64,000 nt of DNA from Stenotrophomonas sp046736075 (GCF_046736075.1 NZ_CP177163.1:1550001-1614000), one strand, 5' to 3'; shown: positions 1 to 8,636, numbered from the stretch's first letter. The notes: a model not told the origin generated them from the letters alone. Translations and numbers: made by a program.

Positions 1-536
1 CAGCCGCCTTCTTCGACGGCAAGGCCCTGGCCCGTGCGGCGAGCCGCTTCGACATCACGGCCGCCTCGCTGCTCAGCCGCACCGATGAGCACCTGGCCCT
101 GTGCCCGGGCGAAGGCAAGCTGCTGCTGCGCCTGGAGGACGACGGCCCGGCCGATGGCACGCGCGCGATCTTCAACGTCAACATCTTCAATCCGTGCTGG
201 TTCTGGCAGGACGCGGACCTGGACGGCATCGCGCGCCTGCGTGTGCGTGCCGGCCAGATTCCGTACTACTTCCAGCTCGCCCACGACGAACCGCAGCGGA
301 AATTCAGCCCTGCACGCAGCGCGCACGGCGAGATGGACATCCTCAACGGCCAGTGCGATGGCACCCCGCTGGCGACCGTACCGCTGCCGGCCGCACCGGG
401 CAAGGACGGTTTCATCACCCTGGAGGCCGCGCTGCCGCGTTCGCTGAAGGGCACGCAGAACCTGTGCGTGCGCTTTACCGGCGACACCCGTCCGACGATG
501 TGGGTGCTGGACGAACTGACTCTGCTGCCGAAGTAG
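1..536 (+). CDS. C-terminal part of a secreted, probably carbohydrate-active protein
   Basis: The reading frame is open from the left edge (first full codon at base 3) to TAG at 534-536, so only the last 177 residues are present. The piece is rich in beta-strand patterns, with Trp/Phe/Tyr clusters such as NPCWFWQDADLDG and ending TMWVLDELTLLPK, which fits a beta-sandwich accessory domain. My best guess, from general resemblance, is the C-terminal domain of a xanthomonad glycoside hydrolase family 20 beta-N-acetylhexosaminidase. The catalytic domain lies outside the window, so this is a weak assignment. A REP cluster follows the stop. Confidence 0.5.
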   Translation, partial: AAFFDGKALARAASRFDITAASLLSRTDEHLALCPGEGKLLLRLEDDGPADGTRAIFNVNIFNPCWFWQDADLDGIARLRVRAGQIPYYFQLAHDEPQRKFSPARSAHGEMDILNGQCDGTPLATVPLPAAPGKDGFITLEAALPRSLKGTQNLCVRFTGDTRPTMWVLDELTLLPK

Positions 537-596
537 GGGAAACAGCGCAGGTCGTGCCGGCCTCTGACCGACGGTCATGCCGGCCGGCAGCTGTTG

Positions 597-759
597 GTAG
601 TGCCGGCCGCTGGCCGGCAACCAGGTGATGTTGGACGCATGATGAGCCGGCCAGCGGCCGGCACTACCGAGCTGGGTCGGACGCATGAGGAGCCGGCCAG
701 CGGCCGGCACTACCGAGCTGAGTTGGACGCATGAGGAGCCGGCCAGCGGCCGGCACCAC
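597..759. repeat. SMAG-type REP cluster with 46-bp tandem repeat
   Basis: A GTAG-headed palindrome at 597-618 faces three inverted copies at 645-667, 690-712 and 737-759. The inverted copies sit in a 46-bp direct repeat whose units begin at 631, 677 and 723 (TTGGACGCATGAKGAG then the palindrome). The element is the Stenotrophomonas GTAGTGCCGGCC type. It lies between the first gene and the convergent VanZ-like gene. Confidence 0.9.
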
Positions 760-764
760 CGCGC

Positions 765-1139
765 TTACCCGCGCAGGCGCACCAGCAGATCGCGCAGCGG
801 AGTGAACGCGAGCGCCATGCCGGCCAACACGCCGACACTGTTGGCCAGCGCATCCATCGGGTCGGCCATGCGGTCGGTGGTCAACGCGCCCTGCGCGACT
901 TCGATGCCGATGCCCAGGCCAACCAGACCCACCGCCGCCCAACCCAGGGGCGCGCGCGGCCGGTAGATCTGCACGGCCGCTGCGGCCAGCAGGAAATAGG
1001 CCAGGAAGTGTTCCACCTTGTCGCTGTTCTCCGGCAGCGCCAGTGGCGGCGGCGGGATCAGGCACACGGTGATGGTGACCAGGATCGCCAGCCACCACAG
1101 CGCCAGCCACACCCGTGGCCAGCGCAGCGGCTTCAACAT
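765..1139 (-). CDS. VanZ-like family membrane protein
   Basis: A protein of 124 residues with about four hydrophobic segments. It matches the VanZ-like pattern: PPPPLALPENSDKVEHFLAYF (an Asp-Lys-x-x-His-Phe core), then a GIGIEVAQG segment, and MADPMDALANSVGVLAG with the conserved Asp and Asn. VanZ-like proteins are small inner-membrane proteins, mostly uncharacterised outside teicoplanin resistance. I chose ATG at 1139; an in-frame GTG at 1154 would add five residues. The gene follows the methyltransferase gene almost without a gap, so the two are probably co-transcribed. Confidence 0.8.
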   Translation of the reverse strand: MLKPLRWPRVWLALWWLAILVTITVCLIPPPPLALPENSDKVEHFLAYFLLAAAAVQIYRPRAPLGWAAVGLVGLGIGIEVAQGALTTDRMADPMDALANSVGVLAGMALAFTPLRDLLVRLRG

Positions 1140-1155
1140 GCCCGTGCCCGTCACC

Positions 1156-2340
1156 TCACAACCGCCAGGTCAGATCGCCGAGCAGGAACGCGGCATCGAA
1201 TGTCACGTCGCGCTGGAAGCCCATGACCTGGAAGCGCTCGCCCATTTCAGTGGGCAGGGTGAGCTTCTTGACCTGGTCGCGCAGGCGCACGCGGCCGATC
1301 TCGTCGGTGCGCGCCTCGGCCTTCTCCAGCAGCCCATCCAGTCCGTTGCCGAGCAGGAAGCTGGCCTGCGTGCAGTAGCCGGCCAGGTCGAAGCCGGCGC
1401 CGGTACCGGCCTCGGCCAGCGCGGTGAAATCCACCGACGCGGTGAGGTCCTGCAGGCCGGGCCAACGGTACACATCGTTGTGCACGTGGTGGCGGTAGAA
1501 CGCGCGCATCGTGCCATCGTCGCGCTCGTCCTGGTAGAACTCGTTGCGCGGGTAGCCGTAGTCGACGAACAGCATCGCGCCGCGCTTGAGGCCCCCGGCC
1601 ACCGCCTGGATCCAGTACGGCAGCTGCGGCAGCAGCTCGGACCGGTAACCGTCGGCGAACGGCCGTTCGCGGTAGGCCTCCACATGCCGTACCGCCGCGC
1701 CGAGCAGCGCGTCGGCCGGCTGCGCACCGCGCACGAAGGCGCCCTGCGCGTCCAGTTCCACGGTTTCCTCGTAGATCATCCCGTCCTTGGCCAGGAAGCG
1801 CGGCGTGGGCAGCGCGTCGATCACCTCGTTGGCGAACACCATGCCATCCCAGTCGTCGTCGAACGGACCGTCGAGCCACTCGACCAGGGCGAACAGCGGC
1901 GGCACCAGCGCCTTCTCCAGGCGCTCGCGCTGGCGTTCGCGCAGGTCCGCGCTGGGTTCCAGGATCGCGTAGCGGTCCGGCAGCGCATCCAGCTCCAGCA
2001 TGCGCTTGAGCAGGATCTCGGCGAACGCGCCGCTGCCGCCGCCCAGTTCCAGGAATCGCGCCTGCGGGCCGAGCTGCTGCATCACCGGGGCGACTGCGTT
2101 GGCCACGGTGGCGGCGAACAGTGCGCCGATCTCCGGCGAGGTGGTGAAATCGCCGGCGCTGCCGAACTTGCTGGCGCCGGCGCTGTAATAGCCCCACCCG
2201 GGGGCATACAGGCTCAGCTCCATGAAGCGGGCGAACGGCATGGCGCCGCCATTGGCGAGGATTTCCGCGCGCAGGGCAGCGGCCAGCTCCTCGCTGTGGG
2301 CCAGGGCATCGGACTCGGGAAGGGGCAGTGGGGAATGCAT
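1156..2340 (-). CDS. MidA/NDUFAF7-family SAM-dependent methyltransferase
   Basis: A protein of 394 residues (COG1565/DUF185 type). It begins with the typical MPFARFMELSLYAPGWGYY segment, then GDFTTSPEIGALFA, then the SAM-binding glycine motif RFLELGGGSGAFAEILL and VFANEVIDALP. Relatives methylate an arginine of the 49-kDa/NuoD subunit of respiratory complex I in mitochondria; the bacterial substrate is not settled. The upstream in-frame start at 2373 would add 11 unconserved residues, so ATG at 2340 is used. It is divergent from the pteridine reductase gene with only 56 bp between them, so both promoters lie there. Confidence 0.88.
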   Translation of the reverse strand: MHSPLPLPESDALAHSEELAAALRAEILANGGAMPFARFMELSLYAPGWGYYSAGASKFGSAGDFTTSPEIGALFAATVANAVAPVMQQLGPQARFLELGGGSGAFAEILLKRMLELDALPDRYAILEPSADLRERQRERLEKALVPPLFALVEWLDGPFDDDWDGMVFANEVIDALPTPRFLAKDGMIYEETVELDAQGAFVRGAQPADALLGAAVRHVEAYRERPFADGYRSELLPQLPYWIQAVAGGLKRGAMLFVDYGYPRNEFYQDERDDGTMRAFYRHHVHNDVYRWPGLQDLTASVDFTALAEAGTGAGFDLAGYCTQASFLLGNGLDGLLEKAEARTDEIGRVRLRDQVKKLTLPTEMGERFQVMGFQRDVTFDAAFLLGDLTWRL

Positions 2341-2396
2341 GGCGCGGGCGATTGCGGTGACAATGCACAGCATAGCCGAGCAGGGAGTTACCCCCG

Positions 2397-3134
2397 ATGA
2401 CCGACACCGCGCCCGTGGCGCTGATCACCGGCAGCGCGCGCCGGATCGGCGCGGCCATCGCCCGCCACTTCCATGCCTGTGGCTGGTCGGTGGTGCTGCA
2501 CGCGCATACCTCCACCGCCGAACTGCAGCAGATGGCCTTCGACCTGGACATGCTGCGTCCCGGCAGCGTGCTGGCGCTGCAGGCCGACCTGCGCGACGCG
2601 CAGGCCCTGCCCGACCTGGTCGAGCAGACCGTGGCGCAGTTCGGGCGGCTGGACGCGCTGGTCAACAACGCCTCCAACTTCTACCCCACCCTGCTAGGCC
2701 AGATCACCGCCGAGCACTGGGACGACCTGTTCGCGGTCAACGCACGCGCGCCGCTGCTGCTCGCGCAGGCGGCCGCGCCGCAGCTGCGCCGGCACCAGGG
2801 CTGCATCGTCAACCTGACCGATCTGCACGGCACCCAGCCGATGCGCGACCACCCGGTCTACAGCGCGGCCAAGGCCGCACTGGAGATGGTCACCCGGTCG
2901 CTGGCGCTGGAGCTGGCGCCCAAGGTGCGGGTCAACGCGGTGGCGCCCGGCGCGATCCTCTGGCCCGAGCAGGGCAAGGACGATTTCGCGCAGCAGGCGC
3001 TGCTGGCCCGCACGCCACTGGCCCGAACCGGCACCGTGGAGGAGATCGCCGAGGCCGTGTACTGGCTGGTCAGCGACGCCCCGTTCATCACCGGCCACAC
3101 CCTGCGCGTGGATGGCGGCCGCCAGCTAACCTGA
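2397..3134 (+). CDS. folM: pteridine reductase, SDR family
   Basis: A 245-residue short-chain dehydrogenase/reductase. It has the NAD(P)-binding ITGSARRIGAAIA motif with the TGxxxRIG form typical of pteridine reductases, NNAS at about residue 90, and the catalytic YSAAKAALE. The predicted role is NADPH-dependent reduction of dihydropterins (dihydromonapterin/dihydrofolate) in the cytosol. The folK gene for an earlier pterin step lies just downstream on the other strand, which supports a pterin role. FolM and PTR1-type enzymes cannot be separated by eye. Confidence 0.85.
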   Translation: MTDTAPVALITGSARRIGAAIARHFHACGWSVVLHAHTSTAELQQMAFDLDMLRPGSVLALQADLRDAQALPDLVEQTVAQFGRLDALVNNASNFYPTLLGQITAEHWDDLFAVNARAPLLLAQAAAPQLRRHQGCIVNLTDLHGTQPMRDHPVYSAAKAALEMVTRSLALELAPKVRVNAVAPGAILWPEQGKDDFAQQALLARTPLARTGTVEEIAEAVYWLVSDAPFITGHTLRVDGGRQLT

Positions 3135-3136
3135 AT

Positions 3137-3322
3137 GTAGTGCCGGCCGCTGGCCGGCTCCAGGCAACACACCCAGCGTCATGAGGAGCCGGCCAGCGGC
3201 CGGCACTACAGCTCGACGCGGTCGTTGCTGTCTGTGTGCCCCACCAACGCGTAGTGCCGGCCGCTGGCCGGCTCCAGGCAAAACCCAACGGTCATGTGGA
3301 GCCGGCCAGCGGCCGGCACTAC
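3137..3322. repeat. Two inverted pairs of SMAG REP elements
   Basis: GTAGTGCCGGCCGCTGGCCG-type elements run at 3137-3161(+), 3185-3209(-), 3251-3275(+) and 3298-3322(-). They form two head-to-head doublets of about 72 bp each between the convergent genes folM and folK. The last copy supplies the stop codon of folK. Confidence 0.93.
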
Positions 3323-3801
3323 AGGGCTACTTGCTCGAAGCGGTCTTGGTGCTGCCCGTGTGCCCGCCACAGCGTGGCGAGGTCCAGCCCGCTGACCGGG
3401 TCGATGAAGTCCGGGGCGATGTCGGCCAGCGGCTTGAGCACGAAGGCATGCTTGAGCTCGGGGCGCGGGATGCGCAGGTGGCCGGGGCCTTCCACGATCA
3501 GGTTGCCATAGAACACCACGTCGATGTCCAGGGTCCGGTCGCTGAAGCGTGGGCCGCTGCGGTCGCGGCCGTGGGCGTCTTCCAGCGCGTGCAGCCAGGC
3601 GTCCAGCGCGTCCAGCGGCAGGTCGGTCTCGATCGCCACCGCGTTGTTGAGGAACGCCGGGCCGTCGAAGCCGACGGCGGCCGTCCGGTAGGCCGGGGAG
3701 ACGCGGATGTCGCCGAAGCGCGCGCGCAGGGCCTCCACCGCGGCGTGAAGATGCTGTTGCGGCTGCAGGTTGCTGCCCAGGCTCAGGAGCGCAGTGGTCA
3801 T
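3319..3801 (-). CDS. folK: 2-amino-4-hydroxy-6-hydroxymethyldihydropteridine pyrophosphokinase
   Basis: A 160-residue HPPK. It transfers pyrophosphate from ATP to hydroxymethyldihydropterin in folate synthesis. It starts with the family motif LLSLGSNLQP and carries HGRDRSGPRFSDRTLDIDVVFYG, which holds the metal-binding DxD, followed by LRIPRPELKHAFVLKPLADI. A 16-residue in-frame extension to 3849 lacks conserved sequence, so ATG at 3801 is the start. The TAG stop at 3319-3321 is the TAG of the GTAG head of a REP element. Confidence 0.95.
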   Translation of the reverse strand: MTTALLSLGSNLQPQQHLHAAVEALRARFGDIRVSPAYRTAAVGFDGPAFLNNAVAIETDLPLDALDAWLHALEDAHGRDRSGPRFSDRTLDIDVVFYGNLIVEGPGHLRIPRPELKHAFVLKPLADIAPDFIDPVSGLDLATLWRAHGQHQDRFEQVAL

Positions 3802-3885
3802 GGTATTCAGCGTGCGTGGGGCGAATCCACATGGTGCCGTCACGGCCACCGCATAGAATCGGGGTGCACATCATAGGACACCGAC

Positions 3886-4620
3886 ATGACCTATTGCGTC
3901 GGCATCGAGGTGGACGAAGGCCTGGTCTTCGCCGCCGATACCCGCACCAACGCCTCGCTGGACGATGTCCGCGTCCACCGCAAGCTGCACGAGTTCGAGT
4001 TTCCGGGGCAAGCGGCGTTCGTGATCATGGCCGCCGGCAACCTGGCGACCACCCAGCTGCTGATCTCGCGGCTGCGCCGCGACGTGGAGGAGCAGCGCGC
4101 GGAGAACCTGCGTGCGTACCGGCACCTGTTCGAGGTGGCCGAGTATGTCGGCCGCATCCTGGTCGACAGCCAGGTCAAGGCCACCACCCAGGACGCCAGC
4201 CACGATGGCATCGTCACCCAGGCCACCCTGATCCTGGGCGGACAGATCGCCGGCGAGCACCCGGGCCTGTACATGATCTACCCGCTGGGCAACGCCATCG
4301 CGGCGTCGCCGGAAACCCCGTTCCTGCAGATCGGCGAATCCAAGTACGGCAAGCCGATCCTGGACCGCATCCTGCGCCCGCAGACCCGCCTGGAAGATGC
4401 GGCACGCACCGCGATCGTGTCGCTGGATTCAACCATCCGCTCCAACCTGTCGGTGGGCCTGCCGATGGACCTGGTGCTGATCCGCGACGGCGACCTGCGC
4501 ATCAGCCAGCGCATGCGGCTGGCCGGCGATTCGCCGTTGTACGCGGAGATCCACGGCAGCTGGTCGCACAAGCTCGAACAGGCCGTCGCCAGCCTGCCGG
4601 CATTTCCCTGGGAACACTGA
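3886..4620 (+). CDS. Anbu proteasome-like peptidase
   Basis: A 244-residue protein of the Anbu (ancestral beta subunit, COG3484) family of Ntn hydrolases. After Met removal the N-terminal Thr of MTYCVGIEVDEGLVFAADTR is the expected nucleophile; the Asp of AADTRTN and the Lys of VHRKLHEFEFPG fit the proteasome-type active site. Family members form open helical or ring-like assemblies; the substrate is unknown. RBS-like AGGA lies 7 nt before the ATG. The usual Anbu partners (ATP-grasp, alpha-E and transglutaminase-like proteins) are absent here, so this is an orphan copy. HslV, the other bacterial proteasome relative, is encoded at about 48.5 kb. Confidence 0.9.
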   Translation: MTYCVGIEVDEGLVFAADTRTNASLDDVRVHRKLHEFEFPGQAAFVIMAAGNLATTQLLISRLRRDVEEQRAENLRAYRHLFEVAEYVGRILVDSQVKATTQDASHDGIVTQATLILGGQIAGEHPGLYMIYPLGNAIAASPETPFLQIGESKYGKPILDRILRPQTRLEDAARTAIVSLDSTIRSNLSVGLPMDLVLIRDGDLRISQRMRLAGDSPLYAEIHGSWSHKLEQAVASLPAFPWEH

Positions 4621-4625
4621 GGGCA

Positions 4626-4648
4626 GGTACCGACCACTGGTCGGTACC
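4626..4648. repeat. REP-like palindrome between convergent genes
   Basis: The 23-bp near-perfect palindrome GGTACCGACCACTGGTCGGTACC lies between the convergent Anbu and hybrid-kinase genes. The core matches the GACCNNTGGTC core of the REPs elsewhere in the window but the GTAG head is missing. It could act as a weak bidirectional stem-loop; no U tract is present. Confidence 0.7.
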
Positions 4649-4652
4649 CCCC

Positions 4653-6176
4653 TTACGCGGTTTCCAACGCCTCGGCGACCGAGCGGAACACCTGCTGCAT
4701 TTCCAGCGGCTTGCGCAGCACGTGCACGTTGATGGCCGGCGGGAACACCGCCAGCGGCACGGTCACGTCGGCCTCTTCCAGCACCAGCGCCGGCCCACGG
4801 TAGCCCAGCGAGGCCATCTCGCCGAGCAGATGGCTGGCCGAGAGCAGCTTGGAGCCGGCATCGGCGATCACCAGCGCCGGCATCGCTTCCTGCTGCATCC
4901 AGCGCAGCGCAGCCGCACCGTCGGACGCCAGCTGCAGGTGGTAGCCCTGGCTGGACAGCGCGTTGCCGAGCAGCGACAGGCGCGTGGCCTCGCCGTCGAC
5001 CACCAGGATCGACTGGCCGGCACCGGCGGCGATCGGCCCGTCGATGGCCTCGTGCGGCACCGCCAGCTCCTGCATGGGCAGCAGCAGATCGAAGCGGGTG
5101 CCTTCGCCGGGCACGCTGTGCACATGGATGCTGCCATGCACGCCTTCGATGATGCGCTTGCACGAAATCAGGCCCAGGCCGGTACCGTTGGCCTTGGTGG
5201 TGAAGAACGGATTGAACAGGTGCGACAGCGTCTCGGCGTCCATGCCGGTGCCTTCGTCGGTCACCGAGATGCGCAGCCAATCCTCGCCCTGCCCGTCCGC
5301 GCCCGCGTCCGCTGCCGCGCGCAGGGTCAGGCGGCCGCCACTGGGCATGGCCTGGATCGCGTTCAACGACAGGTTCAGCAGCACCTGCTGCAGTTCGGTG
5401 TAGTTGGCATCCACCGCCAGGCCTTCCTCGGCCACGTCCAGCTGCAGGGTCACCTTGTCGGGCAGGTTGCTGCGCAGCAGCAGTTCGACCGCCTCGAACA
5501 GGTGGGCAATGCAGATGTGCTCGCTCGGCTTGCGCGAGCCGCGCACGAACGACAGCATCGACTCGGCCATCTCATGGCCGCGTCGGCCGCACTCGGCGAT
5601 CACGTCGGCCAGGTGGTGCAGCTGCGGATCTTCGGTACGCGCCTTGAGCAGGTCCGGCATGATCAGCAGCGGCTGCAGGATGTTGCGCAGGTCATGGCTG
5701 AGGCCAGCTGCGAGCAGCGACAGGCTTTCCAGCCGCTGGGCGCGCATCAGCTCGGCTTCCACGCGCTGGCGCTCGATGGCGCTGCGCGCCTCGCGCACGG
5801 CCCGTGCCACCGCCGACGGCAGTCGCGCCGGCTGGTGCTTGATGATGTAGTCGTTGGCGCCCTGGTGCAGGGCGGCCACCGCGTTTTCCTCACCCATCGT
5901 GCCGGACACGAAGATGAACGGCACGTCCGGGCTGGCGGCGCGCACGATCTGCAGCGCCTCGTTGCCGGAGAAGCCGGGCATGCTCAGGTCCGAGAGGACG
6001 ATGTCCGGCAGGAAGCGCTCCAGCGCCTCGCGCAGTTCATCGGCGCTCTCGACCCGCTCGAAGCCGGCCTCAAGGCCCGCATCGAGCATCTGCTCGCACA
6101 TCAGTTCAGCGTCTTCCGGCGAGTCCTCGACCAGCAGGACTCGCAGTGCACCCAACGCAGGGCCGGTCAGCGGCAT
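4653..6176 (-). CDS. hybrid sensor kinase: receiver-HisKA-HATPase-degenerate receiver
   Basis: A soluble 507-residue protein. Residues about 11-130 are a CheY-like receiver (VEDSPED acidic pocket, phospho-acceptor Asp63 in LSDLSMPG, Lys in YIIKH). Residues 150-230 are a HisKA domain with His161 in LSHDLRN. Residues 265-380 are a HATPase with NLSLNAIQAM, VTDEGTGM and GTGLGL. Residues about 390-505 resemble a second receiver but have VVDGEA where an acidic pair is expected, so phosphotransfer there is doubtful. No membrane segment is seen, so it is probably driven by the upstream kinase. It is third in an operon, 4 bp after the CheY-like gene. The longer frame to 6278 lies inside that gene and is rejected. 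Confidence 0.88.
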   Translation of the reverse strand: MPLTGPALGALRVLLVEDSPEDAELMCEQMLDAGLEAGFERVESADELREALERFLPDIVLSDLSMPGFSGNEALQIVRAASPDVPFIFVSGTMGEENAVAALHQGANDYIIKHQPARLPSAVARAVREARSAIERQRVEAELMRAQRLESLSLLAAGLSHDLRNILQPLLIMPDLLKARTEDPQLHHLADVIAECGRRGHEMAESMLSFVRGSRKPSEHICIAHLFEAVELLLRSNLPDKVTLQLDVAEEGLAVDANYTELQQVLLNLSLNAIQAMPSGGRLTLRAAADAGADGQGEDWLRISVTDEGTGMDAETLSHLFNPFFTTKANGTGLGLISCKRIIEGVHGSIHVHSVPGEGTRFDLLLPMQELAVPHEAIDGPIAAGAGQSILVVDGEATRLSLLGNALSSQGYHLQLASDGAAALRWMQQEAMPALVIADAGSKLLSASHLLGEMASLGYRGPALVLEEADVTVPLAVFPPAINVHVLRKPLEMQQVFRSVAEALETA

Positions 6177-6180
6177 GGGA

Positions 6181-6621
6181 TTACTCGAGTTCCGGAGCCT
6201 GGTTGATGACGGCCCAGAACTTGCCCAGGGTCTGCACCGCACCGAAGAACTGGTCCACGTCCACCGGCTTGACGACATAGGCGTTCACGCCCATGTCCCA
6301 GCTGCGCGCCAGATCGCTTTCCTCGCGCGAGGACGACAGGATCACCACCGGCAGGCGCTTGAGCTCGTCGGTGTTGCGGATTTCGCGCAGCACTTCCAGG
6401 CCGTCCATGCGCGGCATTTTGATGTCCAGCAGCAGTACCGCCGGCAGGCCTTCTTCGCGGTTGGCGAAGGCGCCGCGACGCAGCAGGTAATCCATCGCTT
6501 CCACGCCGTCTTCGACGTGCACGATCGGATTGGCCAGACGGGCTTCTTTCAGCGCGTCGACAGCCATCTCGGCGTCGGCGGGGCTGTCCTCGGCGAGGAG
6601 GATGGTTCGGAGAGCGGTCAT
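6181..6621 (-). CDS. single-domain response regulator, Rcp1/CheY-like
   Basis: A 146-residue stand-alone receiver. It has the LLAEDSPADAEMA acidic pocket, an extended loop before LLLDIKMPRMDG with phospho-acceptor Asp66, ILSSSREESD, and VVKPVDVDQF with the conserved Lys. The long alpha2-beta3 region and the Rcp1-like sequence fit partners of phytochrome-style histidine kinases. Its ATG overlaps the stop of the membrane kinase gene by 4 nt (ATGA), so the two are translationally coupled. With no output domain it probably passes phosphate on to, or takes it from, the adjacent hybrid kinase. Confidence 0.92.
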   Translation of the reverse strand: MTALRTILLAEDSPADAEMAVDALKEARLANPIVHVEDGVEAMDYLLRRGAFANREEGLPAVLLLDIKMPRMDGLEVLREIRNTDELKRLPVVILSSSREESDLARSWDMGVNAYVVKPVDVDQFFGAVQTLGKFWAVINQAPELE

Positions 6622-8438
6622 GCGGCAGAGCCCTTGTTGATTGCGTCGAGTGCAGGAGGAAGCAGGAAGTGGAACGTGGCGCCCTGGTCGACCACCGACT
6701 CGGCCCAGATGCGGCCGCCGTGCCGGGTCAGCACGCGGCGCACACTGGCCAGGCCAATGCCCGTACCGGGGTAGTCGCTGGCCTTGTGGAGCCGCTGGAA
6801 TACCCCGAACAGCTTGCCGGCGTAGGCCATGTCGAAACCGGCGCCATTATCGCGTACCGAGAACAGGTGGCTGCCATCAGGCTGCAACTTGTAGTCGATC
6901 TCGATCCGCGCCGGATCCCGGGTGGAAGAATACTTGATTGCGTTGCCCAACAGGTTCAGCCAGACCTGCCGCATCATGTTCTCGTCGGACACGATGATCG
7001 GCAGCGGGGCGATCGACCACTCGACCTGGCGCGACACGCCGCTGGCCTCGGACTCGCTCTGCAGGTTGGCGTCCAGCATCGAGCGGGTATCGGCCACCAG
7101 CGACTGCATGTCCACCGCCTGCAGGCGCATCGCCGCCCGGCCCAGCCGCGAGTAGACCAGCAGGTCGTCGATCAGCGCGGCCATGCGCCGCGCCGAGTTG
7201 GAAATGACCCCGAGGTAGTGCTGGCTCTTCTCGTCGGCCTGGTCGCCCAGGTGGCGGGTGAGCTTGTCGGAGAAGCCGGCCACATGCCGCAGCGGCGCGC
7301 GCAGATCGTGCGAGACCGAATAGCTGAATGCTTCCAGTTCGCGATTGACCTCCGAGACCTGCTCGACCTTGCCTTCCAGCTGGCGGTTCAGCTCTTCCAC
7401 GCGCTGCTGCACGGCACGCTGCACGGTGACATCGCTGACGGTCATCAGTACGACTTCGTCGTCCTTGTCCGGCAGCGGCATGCGCCGTGCGTTGATCAGC
7501 ATCGTGCGCGACACGTCGTCGGCGGTGCGCTGCTCGTGTTCGTAGTCCCACAGTTCGCGGCCACGCACCAGCACGTCGGTCAGGCGCTGGCGCACCACCG
7601 CATCTTTCCACGCCCCATCGCCAACGCTGTCCAGCGCCATGCCGTCGGGCGAATCGGCCTCATCCAGGCCGTACAGCTCGGCGAACGCGGGGTTGTGCAT
7701 CTGTACGCGCAGCTGGCGGTCCAGCAGCACGATCGGTTCACGCACGGTGTGCAGCACCGAGGCCGCGCGCGCCGCCGAGCGCAGCGACTGCCGTTCGGCG
7801 CTGACACGGTGGCCGATCTGCCGGTGCAGCAGCCACAGCACCAGCCCCAGCAGCAGCAGCTGCACGACCAGCGCACTCCACGACACGATGTCGCTCTGCC
7901 GCTGCTGCCTGGCGAGGGTCTCGGTGCGTTGGGCGAGCAGACGTTCCTCGTGCGTCTGCAGCTCCTCGACCAGGTTGCGGATCGGGTAGCGGGTGGTCAT
8001 GTCCTGCACCAGCTGGCGCTGGTCGGATGTGGGCGAGGAGCGCGCCAGCTGCTTGGCCAGCTCCATGCGTCGCTCCAGCATCGACTCGATGCGCCCGATG
8101 CGCACCAGCTGGTCGGGGTTGTCCTGGATCAGCACCGCCAGCTTGGACAGCCGCGTGGGAATGTCGTTGGCCTGGGCCAGGCGCTCGCGCAGTCCGGGGG
8201 CATCGATGCCCTTGGACATCGTCAGCGCGGCCGATTCCACATCGCGCACGTCGGCCTGCAGCTGGTACAGCGCCACGCCCACTTCCTGGGTATGGCTCAC
8301 CCATTTCATCGCGTTGGCGTTTTCCTGCTCCAGCTTGCGCAGCGTCAGCCACGGCACCACGATGATGGCGATAGCGGCCAGTCCCAGTGCCGGCAAACGC
8401 CAGCGATCCCAGATTTCATCACTGAAAACCAGTGCCAT
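6618..8438 (-). CDS. membrane histidine kinase with CHASE3-like sensor and PAS domain
   Basis: A 606-residue protein. It has a first membrane helix at about 14-31, a periplasmic helical region of the CHASE3 type (about 35-180), a second helix at about 185-205, a PAS domain at about 225-335 (VLLDRQLRVQMHNPAFAELY), a coiled linker, a HisKA domain with His377 in SYSVSHDLRAPLRHVAG and a HATPase with NLLGNAIKYS, VRDNGAGFD and GTGIGLA. The kinase part is of the bacteriophytochrome type. GAGGGAC lies just before ATG at 8438. It heads a three-gene operon with a CheY-like regulator and a hybrid kinase. The signal sensed cannot be read from the sequence. Confidence 0.92.
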   Translation of the reverse strand: MALVFSDEIWDRWRLPALGLAAIAIIVVPWLTLRKLEQENANAMKWVSHTQEVGVALYQLQADVRDVESAALTMSKGIDAPGLRERLAQANDIPTRLSKLAVLIQDNPDQLVRIGRIESMLERRMELAKQLARSSPTSDQRQLVQDMTTRYPIRNLVEELQTHEERLLAQRTETLARQQRQSDIVSWSALVVQLLLLGLVLWLLHRQIGHRVSAERQSLRSAARAASVLHTVREPIVLLDRQLRVQMHNPAFAELYGLDEADSPDGMALDSVGDGAWKDAVVRQRLTDVLVRGRELWDYEHEQRTADDVSRTMLINARRMPLPDKDDEVVLMTVSDVTVQRAVQQRVEELNRQLEGKVEQVSEVNRELEAFSYSVSHDLRAPLRHVAGFSDKLTRHLGDQADEKSQHYLGVISNSARRMAALIDDLLVYSRLGRAAMRLQAVDMQSLVADTRSMLDANLQSESEASGVSRQVEWSIAPLPIIVSDENMMRQVWLNLLGNAIKYSSTRDPARIEIDYKLQPDGSHLFSVRDNGAGFDMAYAGKLFGVFQRLHKASDYPGTGIGLASVRRVLTRHGGRIWAESVVDQGATFHFLLPPALDAINKGSAA

Positions 8439-8582
8439 AGTCCCTCGTCAGCTCACTGTGCCGTGACCGGCCATGCGCACCCGCGGCAGGCCGTCAAGCG
8501 CGCCACACCTGCGGTGGCGGAATGGCCAATATACCCCACCCCATGTGTGAATACGGCGACGGGGCCGGTTTGATGAACGCGT

Positions 8583-8610
8583 AAAAAAGGGCGCGCCAGA
8601 TGGCGCGCCC
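8583..8610 (-). terminator. intrinsic terminator after the BON gene
   Basis: Read on the minus strand this is a GGGCGCGCCA/TGGCGCGCCC stem followed by six T residues, 27 bp beyond the BON-protein stop. It is a standard rho-independent terminator. Confidence 0.88.
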
Positions 8611-8636
8611 CTCGGGTGCGACGATGTGCGGACCGC

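Noticed and set aside
3816..6206. 796-codon plus-strand open frame through Anbu and the hybrid kinase gene
   Set aside because: It overlaps two well-supported genes in other frames and has the Arg/His/Gln-rich composition of a shadow frame.
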